A stretch of DNA of 64,000 bases from Calamus simplicifolius (GCA_900491605.1 UESW01005087.1:185011-249010); one strand, 5' to 3'. Positions 11,098 to 20,830 are shown, counted from the stretch's first letter. Notes: generated from the sequence alone by a model not told the origin. Translations and numbers: made by a program.

Positions 11098-12242
11098 CCT
11101 TGGTACCACTTAAAACTATTGCTCCTATTAAAAACCAGTATTCAGTCCTTGCCTCATCCTCCCAAAGCTACTCTCAGGCCACTCAGAAATGGTCGCCTCC
11201 TAGCCCAAATCAAACCAAGCCCAGTCCACCAAGTCCTGGTATGACCAGACCCAGTCCATCCAGACAACCTCCGATTAACCCATACATTTCAAAAAATTGT
11301 TCATTGACAGTAAACTGTTAGAAAGGATAAACTGAGTGACCAACAGGTTCCACACTGTCCAGAATATTCCCTTCGGTAAATGGCAAAATAATCCAATATC
11401 ATTTACCTACCGGATATGAAATACCCTTGAAATCCCAAGAGTATTATGAGTTCATTTTGGTAGACTCAGATTCTGCAGAAATAACCCATACTCCAGAACC
11501 CAATTCAGAAGCAATAGCTTATTCAAAATGCAAAATCCTAAAGTTCATCACCAAAGAAGAATGGGGAAATCCTTATCAGTCCAAAACATTTTCCAAAATA
11601 TATTCACCCATACAATACAACTATTTTGATTACCAAGAAGCATGGTTCAAAGCCTTCTACCTTAAACCCACAAATCACAGTTGGTTTTTCAGCTTCTGCC
11701 AGAAATTCAATAAGAAAATTTCCAAATTGGGTCCACAACTGGTGGATCTACTTTGGATTGACCAAAGACATATTATCAGAGGAAATACAACACTCATGGG
11801 ACTATTTCCAAGACAACCTTAGAACAGCCACTTATGGAAATAAATCTATCATGTTCTCAGTCGAATTCCAAGTTCCATGGATCCTAGGATGGGATTTTAC
11901 CATCAGCAAGACTTTAGACCATCAATATCCACCCATCCTGGAACGCAGGTTCAGAATCAAATGGTGGAAAAACTTCCAGTCAGGAGAAAGGCTACTAATA
12001 AAAAATATCAGATTATGGCTTATCACTTATAACAACCCTCAGCAATTTCCAAAGCCAGAGAAAGCTCAGTCTCTCCAGCAACAGGTAAGCCTCCCAATAA
12101 AAAAGAATTAAAGAAAAAATTATTAGAAGAACTATCTCAACTTGGAGACTTAGACAACGAAGAAGACATTGGATCATCACAACCAGATCCAACAACAATG
12201 CAGTTTGCACAAGACCCTTATGAAGATTATAACATCATCTAA
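11052..12242 (+). pseudogene. ORF2, near full length but frameshifted
   Basis: The start MSEKPKSKASYAKP overlaps the end of ORF1. A Ser/Pro/Gln linker follows (residues ~20-75), then CSLTVKL, an IFPSVNGKIIQYHLPTGYE-type strand region, YYEFILVDSDSAEI, EAWFKAFYLKP, NSWFFSF-like aromatic blocks, QVPWILGWDFTI, RRFRIKWWKNF and an acidic C-terminus ending DPYEDYNII. Frameshifts near 11320 and around 11800 interrupt about 395 codons. Function unknown; the many Trp, Phe and Tyr residues suggest a folded core after a disordered N-terminus. Confidence 0.8.
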
Positions 12243-12950
12243 TCATAAGGAAGCCAACAGGCCTTTCTAGATAGGCCTCATCCAACCAGCCTGCCAACTC
12301 CATACCTGCCGAACCCAGTGGCAGCTCAACGTCAACAACACCTGTCATCCAATGATAGCCCAACATCAACCTGATCAGCCTAGTACAATTACAGCTAGCC
12401 CAGTAATACAAGCAACCACAATTCACTCATGTGAAACCAAAAGTTCACACCCGTGAAGCCTCCCAGAAGCACATCCAGACAGACAGAATCTCTGGCTCAA
12501 CTGCCATTCAGACTCCAACAGTCACGCATGTGAAGCTCCAGTAATCCTACCAACCTTTCAGCCTTTTTCCTTGAGAGCACTGTCCTGAAAAAGGTCACAA
12601 ATGCAGCCGAACATGTGCTACAGTGCTCGCCAAGTGTCCCAAACTACTATACCCTTTCGGTGCGGTTCCTATTGCTTTCCTAAAAACCAGACTCCATCAT
12701 TGTCCTTAACCCCAATCATTGTCCTGAGAAAACTGTTCATCTGAAGACCCGTATTCAATTATTGTCCTTGCCTTGCCAGAATTGCTTTACCTTTACCAGA
12801 CTCCATCATTGTCCTTAACCCCAATTATTGTCCTAAGAAAATGGTTCATCTGAAGACCTGTATCCCCATTATTGTCATTCAGGACTATGCACTCCATTAT
12901 TCACATCAATTATTGTCCTTCCAGGCATTATTGCTCCACCATCCCAACGC
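12243..12950 (+). promoter_or_regulatory. Promoter region (U3-like) with tandem ATTGTCC motifs
   Basis: There is no ORF of interest here. The region holds the inverted repeat GAGCACTG (12575-12582) / CAGTGCTC (12621-12628) and an imperfect direct duplication of about 105 bp (12688-12795 and 12798-12890). ATTGTCC is repeated about ten times in front of the TATA box. This layout suggests an enhancer array; activity is inferred. Confidence 0.7.
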
Positions 12951-12958
12951 TATAAAAA
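12951..12958 (+). promoter_or_regulatory. TATA box of P2
   Basis: TATAAAAA followed by CCCATGG, identical in position and context in P4, P6 and P10. The transcript would start about 30 bp downstream. Confidence 0.75.
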
Positions 12959-13147
12959 CCCATGGCCTCTCTCCATCCAGGACATCCGCTTCCAATCGCC
13001 TACCCACACATCTTCCATCCAAACTTTCAGCCACTAGTCCACTTCTCATCTGCCTGCAACCAAATACCAGTCACTTACCATAAGCCTATCACCCACAAAC
13101 ATTCCATAAAATGAAAAAACCCTATAACCAGACATAGCCAACCAAAG

Positions 13148-13363
13148 ATGAGCTCTATTGCCCATAGCCTTTATTTAGAACTCAGAAACCTTATGAACCT
13201 CATCAGCCTTGAAAACTATCCATACCCAGAGTATTCCGAGCTATACCCACTCTTTAGAGAACTTATGGACCTAGCAACCCATGTCATCTTCTACCTTGAA
13301 GAGTACTAGCCCTTTCCAAGCCTTAACCTAATAGACCAACCAGAGCTCAACCTGACACCATAA
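13148..13363 (+). pseudogene. ORF3a, first copy of a small repeated domain
   Basis: This 71-codon frame (MSSIAHSLYLEL start, ending ELNLTP then TAA at 13361-13363) has one premature TAG in the EEYEPF motif (EEY followed by a stop). The visible pattern is L-x-LIN, YPYPEYSELYP, F-x-x-L-x-x-LATHVIFYLEEY. It lies 190 bp downstream of the TATA box. Function unknown; the protein looks helical, acidic and hydrophobic. Confidence 0.65.
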
Positions 13364-13375
13364 ACCTTAGAAACC

Positions 13376-13570
13376 ATGATCCCTTCCATGAAGAAAGTCC
13401 TCCAAGAATGCCAGAACACTTTGAAACTCATAAACTCCATACTTTAAAAATATCCCTACCAACTACCGGCCTTCCAGAAAGTCATAGATAATACAACCTG
13501 GACCATAATGGGAATCGAAGAATATGACAACCAGTTCCTTGACTTTAGACAGATCCTAGGAAGACTGTAA
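13376..13570 (+). pseudogene. ORF3b, second copy of the repeated domain
   Basis: It starts at the ATG 12 nt after the ORF3a stop, in the same frame, and ends in GRL-TAA at 13568-13570. The pattern L-x-LIN, E-x-YPY, L-x-P-x-F, D-x-AT-x-x-I, EEY-x-x-F repeats that of ORF3a. A GAA to TAA change (SIL-stop) interrupts it; P4 and P6 share the change. Confidence 0.6.
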
Positions 13571-13736
13571 CAAATTCCCAGCAGCCAGTTTCATGCAAAA
13601 ATCTATTACCAGCTTTTATGTAAAAAGTTGTTAAGCTTTCAATTTTATGTAAAGCTGTAAGTTTCTATGTAAATACTCGGTTTCATGTAAGTTTTCATGC
13701 AACGTACTTTGTAAGCTTAATATAAGCTTTGTTATC

Positions 13737-13742
13737 AATAAA
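13737..13742 (+). terminator. Poly(A) signal of P2
   Basis: AATAAA within AGCTTTGTTATCAATAAATCC, about 790 bp after the TATA box and 208 bp before the next PBS. A TTTTATGTAA-rich stretch precedes it. Confidence 0.7.
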
Positions 13743-13784
13743 TCCTCAGTTTTTATAAAAAGATTTAGCCTTCCCAAATTAGTA

Positions 13785-13900
13785 CTATTCATTACTGTTC
13801 ATTACTATTTCCAGCCGTAACAACAGACTTTTGATAAAGTACTGTTCATAATTACTATTTAGTACTGTTCATTACTGTTCACTTTTACTATTCATCATAC
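13785..13900 (+). repeat. TACTGTTCATTACT motif array
   Basis: Variants of TACT(G/A)TTCATTACT occur about six times between the poly(A) signal and the PBS, interrupted by TTTCCAGCCGTAACAACAGAC. The array is present at the same place in P4, P6, P10 and the subfamily-2 copy P12. Confidence 0.7.
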
Positions 13901-13949
13901 TCTGCCTTTTTTTATGGAATTTTCATCTGTATTTCATTCCGTACCTAAA

Positions 13950-13962
13950 TGGTATCAGAGCC
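13950..13962 (+). promoter_or_regulatory. Primer-binding site of P3
   Basis: A perfect TGGTATCAGAGCC followed by AAGTTAGATC. Confidence 0.9.
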
Positions 13963-13997
13963 AAGTTAGATCTCACACACACACACAATAGTATCAA

Positions 13998-14109
13998 GTT
14001 TCATAAATCCAAAAGTATCTCGCCTCTTGAGCGGGTGTACGAAAGTACACTTATGACCCATGGGAGTAATGAGCTACGGCCGGACGAGACCTTTTGAGAT
14101 TTTAGAAAC
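13998..14109 (+). promoter_or_regulatory. Leader RNA element with GNRA hairpin (P3)
   Basis: The hairpin is GTGTAC (14035-14040), GAAA, GTACAC (14045-14050). The closing stem starts GTTTC..AAATC..AAAAG..TCTCG and ends CGAGA..CTTTT..GATTT..GAAAC. It begins 35 nt after the PBS. Confidence 0.82.
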
Positions 14110-14207
14110 TCAAAAGCCTTAGTCAGCATTTATAGTTCTTACTGGAAAAAGTCAGGATTTTAGAATTCACTAGCCTCCTATCCTTAATCTCAATAAGTCT
14201 AAGAGCA

Positions 14208-14306
14208 ATGGTTAAAACTTTAATTAAGTCGTTCAATAGGCTACTAGGGGGAAACGCTGGTAAGAGCGAGTCTGTTGGTAAGCGTAAGACCAGCAAAAGA
14301 GCGTAA
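14208..14306 (+). CDS. Leader upstream ORF with basic GKRK-type repeat
   Basis: A 32-codon frame begins with an amphipathic segment (MVKTLIKSFNRLLGG) and continues into basic repeats (GKSESVGKRKTSKRA), ending TAA 48 nt before the ORF1 ATG. P10 has the same length and stop. Corresponding repeats occur in all subfamilies. It may encode a peptide or act as a regulatory uORF; translation is inferred. Confidence 0.55.
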   Translation: MVKTLIKSFNRLLGGNAGKSESVGKRKTSKRA

Positions 14307-14353
14307 GACTGGTAGTGTTCCCGGCAGTATTCCCGTCATCCCTAGGTACCAAA

Positions 14354-15095
14354 ATGAATAGCTTAATTAAAAGATTAACCAGAACTCAAAGACTAGATGA
14401 GAGTGAATGTTTAGAAGATAGTGAAACCCGAGATCAAGACTTTTATCCAGAAGAAACCATTAATGTATTAAATAGATCAGTATCAGCAACAGAAATCGAT
14501 ATAACAAATAAGAAAATTCCAATAATTAAATATGACCAGATATATAAGAAAGGAAGCTTTAGCCTTTTTGAGGAACAAAGAGTTAAAATTGCAAAACATG
14601 ATCTAGATATTAAGCTAGAAAATGGACAAACCAGTGTTAGGATTTTTAGAAAAAAAGGATATACAGTCTTTCAATATTGATGATAAACTTAGATACATGC
14701 ATATAGCACCAGTACAGGTTGCCATAATCCCAAACCATAGAGAGGGAATGGATAAACCTTTATTTATAATATTAAAAGATAATCGCTTCAACGAAGCAGA
14801 AGATGCAATTCTTAGTGTCATTAGTACCAATGTTAGTTGGGGACCTATTTACTTTAAAAATTATCCCAACTTAAGTCTAGCCATAGACGGAGCCATTAAA
14901 GACTCCTTAGTTTTAGACATAAAGGTACCAGGATACGAAAACATAAAACCATAATTTAAACCTCTAAGTACTGTCTACAGAATAAGTCATAAGATGATGA
15001 AAACCTGAGTCAATGCTAAAGGAATAAGAAAATCACCTACAGAAAAAACCCAATTTTTAGCAACAGATGAGAGACATCAATCGATAGTACCTCAA
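14354..15095 (+). pseudogene. Movement protein, one frameshift and two stops
   Basis: The ATG at 14354 opens MNSLIKRLTRTQRLDE, followed by an acidic segment, ATEIDITNKKIP, YDQIYKKGSFSLFEE and the 30K core (VAIIPNHREGMD, ILKDNRF, NYPNLSLAIDGAIKDSLVLDI). A frameshift sits near 14650 and a TAA at 14952-14954. The region TRVNAKGIRKSPT follows after a TGA near 15006. Otherwise the domain is complete. Confidence 0.85.
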
Positions 15096-16522
15096 ATGAG
15101 TGATTGGAAAAGGGTAAGAATTAAAAGCAATTGGACATTAGAAAAAACTCAGCCTCCTAGAAGGTCAGTCAGAGAAAATAGAATAATAAATAAAATAACT
15201 CAAGATGATAAAGGAACTGTCAGATACAATTTTAGAAGATCCTATAGCATGAGAAATCCCAGTTCAGAGGTAGGAGAAACCAGCCTAAGGAACTTAAAAC
15301 TCAAAGGAGTTGATCTAGAATCTAATATCCCGAGTTTATTTTACGAGGAGACAAATTATTCTCCGACCTATTCTCAGATAAGGGAAGATACACCAAACCA
15401 ACTAAACACGATCAAAAGAAAATTTGAAATTAATAAAGAAAGTATCAGAAAAGATTTTAAGGCAAAACATAACAAGGAAAAGGTTGACTGGCTGTGGAAA
15501 GCAACCAGCCCAAAGAAAGAGAAGAATTAAAACAAGAATACTATAGTTTTATGAATACCCTAGAATTAGAAATCCCTTATTTCACGTGGCTTGAGGAAGC
15601 ATGTAAAATAAGGAAGTTACAAGCAAATACCCTTTTAAATCTTTAAGAGTAATTTGAAAAACCACAGAAAATATGGAGATAAACTCAGAACACATCACTT
15701 TAGATGAATGTCAGATTAACTATAGAAATCAAATAGTTATAGCCTCTCCATTCAAAGCCCTCAAACCAGAAAATGACAGTCACCCAGTAACCAATAACGC
15801 GATTAGAAAAATAGCACAACAAAATAATTATAGCAATCAAGCCCTACATACAATATCAGGACAACTGAATAAGATAGAAAAGACCCTTGAACAAAAGGTC
15901 CAAAACCCAAAAGTAGATCAAATTATAAAAATACAAAAGCCTCTTTTCCAGACAGATAATAGCTGGAAAAAGGATTTAAGAATAAAGAAAACCTAATAAT
16001 AGATAAACTAAAAGGAATCAGACTGAATATGATATCATCACAAGAATCTAAAAATCGAATAAACAAGATAAAAAATGAAGGACAAACATACTACAAAACA
16101 CAGAAAGATTATTATCCTAGATCAACTCCCCCAGATATCCAATTTGAAAAAAGGAAAAATTTTAGAAGAGAAGCCTATACTAGTGGAGTAGTTTATGAAT
16201 GGAACTTAGATGGGATGTCAGAAAGAGAAATCTGAAATTTCTTAAGGGATATGAATATGGCTGCAGGAGCCCTACGAGCTGCAAGCACATCCGAGAGAGA
16301 TACCCTTAGGATTCTAGTCCAAGGATTCACCGGACAATTAGAGAGATGGTGGAATAGGTATTTAAAGTCTACAGAAAGAGACTTCATAATAAATAGCACT
16401 AAAATTATGGTCAAATCAGAGTCTACCGAGACCTCAAAAGAACCCAATGGGTAGACACTCTGCTCCATGCAATATACAGACAGTTCATAGGAACAAAGGA
16501 TGTAAAACAAGAAAACAACCGG
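15096..16522 (+). pseudogene. Coat protein N-terminal half, broken
   Basis: Frames carry SMRNPSSEVGETS, NQLNTIKRKFEINKESI, IPYFTWLEEACK, SPFKALKPEN, SNQALHTISGQLNKIEKT and SEREIW-stop (TGG to TGA at 16233-16235). The GFTGQLERWWNRYL capsid block follows. Breaks lie around 15530, 15625, 15996 and 16235. The zinc knuckle is absent because of the junction with P4. Confidence 0.83.
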
Positions 16523-16717
16523 AATGAAATACAGATAAAAATTCCATAAAAAAGGTAGAGTGCGATGAATAGTAAAAGTGAACAGTAATGAACAGTACTA
16601 AATAGTAGTTATGAACAGTACTTTATCAGAAGTCTGTTGTTACGGCTGGAAATAGTAATGAACAGTAATGAATAGTACTAATTTGGGAAGGCTAAATCTT
16701 TTTATAAAAACTGAGGA

Positions 16718-16723
16718 TTTATT
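16718..16723 (-). terminator. Poly(A) signal of P4
   Basis: AATAAA on the minus strand in the same context as in P2. The TTCATTACT motif array lies beyond it (16565-16680). Confidence 0.7.
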
Positions 16724-16889
16724 GATAACAAAGCTTATATTAAGCTTACAAAGTACGTTGCATGAAAACTTACATGAAACCGAGTATTTACATAGAAACT
16801 TACAGCTTTACATAAAATTGAAAGCTTAACAACTTTTTACATAAAAGCTGGTAATAGATTTTTACATGAAACTAGCTACTGGGAATTTG

Positions 16890-17084
16890 TTACAGTCTTA
16901 CTCGGATCTGTCTGAAGTCAAGGAACTGGTTGTCATATTCTTCGATTCCCATTATGGTCCAGGTTGCATTATCTATGACTTTCTGGAAGGCCGGTAGTAG
17001 GTAGGGATATTTTTAAAGTATGGAGTTTATGAGTTTCAAAGTGTTCTGGCATTCTTGGAGGACTTTCTTCATGGAAGGGGTCAT
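16890..17084 (-). pseudogene. ORF3b of P4
   Basis: 64 codons in the same frame as ORF3a, interrupted by the GAA to TAA change after NSIL. The AT-x-TIMGIEEYDNQFLDF end matches the ORF3a ATHVIFYLEEYEPF block. Confidence 0.6.
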
Positions 17085-17096
17085 GGTTTCTAAGGT

Positions 17097-17312
17097 TTAT
17101 GGTGTCAGGTTGAGCTCTGGTTGGTCTATTAGGTTGAGGCTTGGAAAGGGCTCATACTCTTCAAGGTAGAAGATGACATGGGTTGCTAGGTCCATAAGTT
17201 CTCCAAAGAGTGGGTATAGCTCGGAATACTCTGGGTATGGATAGTTTTCAAGGCTGATGAGGTTCATAAGGTTTTCGAGTTCTAAATAAAGGCTATGGGC
17301 GATAGAGCTCAT
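17097..17312 (-). CDS. ORF3a of P4, intact 71-codon frame
   Basis: An uninterrupted frame from MSSIAHSLYLEL to ELNLTP-TAA. It contains the pattern LMNLISL, YPYPEYSELYP, LFGELMDLATHVIFYLEEY. The TAA separates it from ORF3b by 12 nt in the same frame, as in P2, P6 and P10. The protein is acidic, probably helical, has no signal peptide, and matches no family I know. It lies in the predicted transcript leader and tail. Confidence 0.62.
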   Translation of the reverse strand: MSSIAHSLYLELENLMNLISLENYPYPEYSELYPLFGELMDLATHVIFYLEEYEPFPSLNLIDQPELNLTP

Positions 17313-17501
17313 CTTTGGTTGGCTATGTCTGGTTATAGGGTTTTTTCATTTTATGGAATGTTTGTGGGTGATAGGCTTATGGTAAGTGACTGGTATTTGG
17401 TTGTAGGCGGATGAGAAGTGGACTAGTGGCTGAAAGTTTGGATGGAAGATGTGTGGGTAGGCGATTGGAAGCGGATGTCCTGGATGGAGAGAGGCCATGG
17501 G

Positions 17502-17509
17502 TTTTTATA
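17502..17509 (-). promoter_or_regulatory. TATA box of P4
   Basis: TATAAAAA on the minus strand, with the CCCATGGCCTCTC context seen in P2. It directs transcription leftward into P3. Confidence 0.73.
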
Positions 17510-18232
17510 GCGTTGGGATGGTGGAGCAATAATGCCTGGAAGGATAATAATTGAGGTGAATAATGGAGTGCATAGTCCTGAAGGACAATAATGGGGATAC
17601 GGGTCTTCAGATGAACAGTTTTCTCAGGACAATAATTGGGGTTAAGGACAATGATGGAGTCTGGCAAAGGTAAAGCAATTCTGGCAAGGCAAGGACAATA
17701 ATTGAATACGGGTCTTCAGATGAACAGTTTTCTCAGGACAATGATTGGGGTTAAGGACAATGATGGAGTCTGGTTTTTAGGAAAGCAATAGGAACCGCAC
17801 CGAAAGGGTACAGTAGTTTGGGACACTTGGCGAGCACTACTGCACATGTCCGGCTGCATTTGTGACCTTTTTCAGGACAGTGCTCTCAAGGAAAAAAGTT
17901 GAAAGGTTGGTAGGATTAGTGGAGCTTCACATGCGGTGACTGTTGGAGTTTGAATGGCAGTTGAGACGGAGATTCTGTCTGTCTAGATGTGCTTCTGGGA
18001 GGCTTCACGGGTGTAAACTTGTGGTTTCACATGAGTGAATTATGGTTGCTGTCTTGTATTGCTGGGCTAGCTGTAATTGTACTAGGCTGATCAGGTTGAT
18101 GTTGGGTTGTCACTGGATGACAGGTGCTGTTGACGTTGAGCTACCACTGGGTTCGGTAGGTATGGAGTTGGCAGGCTGGTTGGATGAGGCCTATCTAGAA
18201 AGGCATGTTGGCTTCCTTATGATTAGATGATG
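17510..18232 (-). promoter_or_regulatory. Promoter region of P4
   Basis: The content matches P2: repeated ATTGTCC motifs, the duplicated ~105-bp block and the GAGCACT...CAGTGCTC inverted repeat (17832-17886, one mismatch). No ORF of its own. Confidence 0.7.
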
Positions 18233-19413
18233 TTATAATCTTCATAAGGGTCTTGTGCAAACTGCATTGTTGTTGGATCTGGTTGTGATGATCCAATGTC
18301 TTCTTCGTTGTCTGAGTCTCCAAGTTGAGATAGTTCTTCTAATAGTTTTTTCTTTAATTCTTTTTTATTGGGAGGCTTACCTGTTGCTGGAGAGACTGAG
18401 CTTTTCTCTGGCTTTGAAATTGCTGAGGGTTGTTATAAGTGATAAGCCATAATCTGATATTGCTTATTAGTAGCCTTTCTCCTGACTGGAAGTTTTTCCA
18501 CCATTTGATTCTGAACCTGCGTTCCACGATGGGTGGATATTGATGGTCTAAAGTCTTGCTGATGGTAAAATCCCATCCTAGGATCCATGGAACTTGGAAT
18601 TCGACTGAGAACATGATAGATTTGTTTCCATAAGTGGCTGTTCTGAGGTTGTCTTGGAAATAGTCTCATGAGTGTTGTATTTCCTCTGGTAATATGTCTT
18701 TGGTCAATCCAATGTAGATCCACCAGTTGTGACCCAATTTGGAATTTTCTTATTGAATTTCTGGCAGAAGCTGAAAAACCAACTGTGATTTGTGGGTTTA
18801 AGGTAGAAGGCTTTGAACCAGGCTTCTTGGTAATCAAAATAGTTGTATTGTGTGGGTGAATATATTTGGGAAAATGTTTTGGACTGATAAGGATTTTCCC
18901 ATTCTTCTTTGGTGATGAACTTTAGGATTTTGCATTTTGAATAAGCTATTGCTTCTGAATTGGGTTCTGGAGTATGGGTTATTTCTGCAGAATCTGAGTC
19001 TACCAAAATGAACTCATAATACTCTTGGGATTTCAAGGGTATTTCATATCCGGTAGGTAAATGATATTGGATTATTTTGCCATTTACCGAAGGGAATATT
19101 CTGGACAGTCTGAGAACCTGTTGGTCACTCAGTTCATCTTTTCTAACAGTTTTACTGTCAAGGAACAATTTTTTGAAATGTATGGGTTAACCGGAGGTTG
19201 TCTGGATGGACTGGGTCTGGTCATACCAGGACTTGGTGGACTGGGCTTGGTTTGATTTGGGCTAGGAGGTGACCATTTCTGAGTGGCCTAAGAGTAGCTT
19301 TGGGAGGATGAGGCAAGGACTGAATACTGGTTTTTAATAGGAGTAATAGTTTTAAGTGGTACCAAGGTCATGGGCTTGGCGTAAGAGGCTTTGGATTTGG
19401 GCTTTTCTGACAT
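18233..19413 (-). pseudogene. ORF2 of P4, two frames
   Basis: The N-terminal part begins MSEKPKSKASYAKP near 19413. The long frame 18704-19168 holds KLSRIFPSVNGKIIQYHLP-type, YYEFILVDSDS and HSWFFSFCQKFNKKIPNW. A frameshift near 18730 (GTGGAC to GTGAC) separates it from the part with QVPWILGWDFTI and FRIKWWKNF. The C-terminal stop is at 18233-18235. Length is about 393 codons. Confidence 0.82.
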
Positions 19414-19839
19414 TTGTTCCTGTAAGGAATTATCTGGTTAGAAAATCTAGTAGGCTCTTTTCTGTCCCTTTTATAAATTCTATTTCGAAATCAAATACCG
19501 ATAAAATAGCTTGCCATCTTGCAAAAATTTGTTTGGAAACGATATTTTCAACATCTTTTTGTAAAATTTCTTTTGCTGATTTGCAATCAATTCTGAGAAG
19601 AAATTTTTTGAAATACAAATCTTCTTAAATTTTGAATGCATGATACGATTGATAAAACCTCCTTTTTTATGGTACTATAATTTATTTGTGCATTAGTCCA
19701 GATTCCTGAATGATATCTGACTAAGGTTTCCTTATTATTAATTCTTTGTTTAAGGATTCCTCCGAATCCTATGTCCGAGGCGTTTGTTTCAACAATAACT
19801 AATGCTGCTGGATTTAGTAAGTTTAGGCAGGGAAGTTTT
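19368..19839 (-). pseudogene. RNase H of P4
   Basis: The ETNASDIGFGGILKQRINNKETLVRYHSGIW block is open in 19587-19922, and the tail DCKSAKEILQKDVENIVSKQIFARW is open in 19430-19618. A frameshift lies between them. The ORF1 stop at 19368 overlaps the start of ORF2. Confidence 0.83.
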
Positions 19840-20830
19840 CTAACTAATGTTTTTACTTTTCTGACTACCTGGGTTTGTTCTTCTGCCCAATTTGTTTTCT
19901 TTTTTCTAAGTTGAGTATACAAAGGTTCTAGGGTGATCCTTAAGTTTGGGACAAAGTCTGCTACATAGTTAAGGCATCCTAGAAATCTTTGTAATTGGGG
20001 TTTTTCTCTAATTTCATCTGGAAATTTGTCTGCAAATTCTACAGATCTTTCAATGGGTTTAATAATACCATGATATATATAATGTCCTAAAAATCTTATT
20101 TTAGTTTGAAAGATTTTAATCTTAGGAGCTGAAATTACTAGTCCATTTTGTTTTGCTAGATTATGAAACTGTCTAATGTGTTTGACATGTTATCTTAAGT
20201 CTTCTGAAAAGATTAATACGTCATCGATGTAAACTATTATGAAGTGTGATTTTGAGTTAAATATTGTATTCATTATATTTTGGAATTTACTTGGGGCATT
20301 TTTAAGTCCAAAGGGCATTACATTCCATTCATAATGCCCAAAAGGTACTGTAAAGGCTGTTTTATACCTATCTGTTTCCTTTATCTGTACTGCCAAAATC
20401 TTGATTTCATGTCAAACTTAGAGAATATTTTTCTTTATAAAGTCTGGATAAAAGGTCTTTTTTGTTAGGTATAGGATACCTAATCCATTCTAAGACCTTA
20501 TTCAGAGGCTTATAATTGATGACCAATCTAGGAGTTCCCCTTTCTAATTCTGAGGCATTTTGAACATAAAAGGCTGAGCATGACCAAGGAGATTTACTTG
20601 GCCTTATAAGTCTTTTGTCTAAGAGATCTGATATTTCTTTTTTACAATATTCTAAACATTTGCGTTCATCTGAATAGGTCTAGATTTAGTTGGAATATTT
20701 ATTTTATTAAAATTTTAATGTAAGGTAGACTAACATGATGTTTTTGTCTATCCCAAAAGGCCGTAGGATTCTGACTGCATAATTCTTTTCTAATTTTCCA
20801 TGAATTTCTTCTATTTTGTTTTTCCAAAAA
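19840..20830 (-). pseudogene. Reverse transcriptase of P4, broken
   Basis: FTVPFGHYEWNVMPFGLKNAPSKFQN and IVYIDDVLIFSEDLR (YIDD at 20220-20231) are in frame within 20190-20396. Frameshifts around 20395 and 20430 divide the fingers region, which still shows GTPRLVINYKPLN in another frame. Confidence 0.85.

Larger units (their letters stand above)
5878..13949 (+). mobile_element. P2: nearly full-length pararetrovirus copy, subfamily 1
   Basis: All parts are present in order: PBS, leader, MP remainder, CP, PR, RT, RH, ORF2, promoter, ORF3a/b and poly(A) signal. The first part of MP and the upstream basic ORF are deleted at about 6087. The unit ends where the PBS of P3 begins at 13950, so P2 and P3 are head-to-tail tandem copies. 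Stops and frameshifts occur throughout. Confidence 0.92.
13950..16522 (+). mobile_element. P3: 5' third of a pararetrovirus copy, subfamily 1
   Basis: P3 continues directly from P2 as a tandem copy with PBS, leader, basic upstream ORF, MP and the first half of CP. It ends at about 16522 in the capsid segment GTKDVKQENN, where it is joined to minus-strand pre-PBS sequence of P4. The two sides share a few bases (CGGAATG/CGAATG) at the join. Confidence 0.9.

Noticed and set aside
12243..13949. Interpretation of the TATA-ORF3-poly(A) region as an LTR of a retrotransposon
   Set aside because: It occurs only once between tandem units, no copy is flanked by a pair in direct orientation around one body, no integrase is present, and a 30K movement protein is encoded. 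A circular pararetrovirus integrated in tandem explains this better.
13998..14109. Leader element as a hammerhead or HDV-like ribozyme
   Set aside because: The CTGA...GAAA similarity in subfamily 1 is not kept in subfamily 2 (GCAA loop), the CUGANGA core is missing, and no HDV-type nested pairing was found. A new catalytic RNA is not excluded but not supported.
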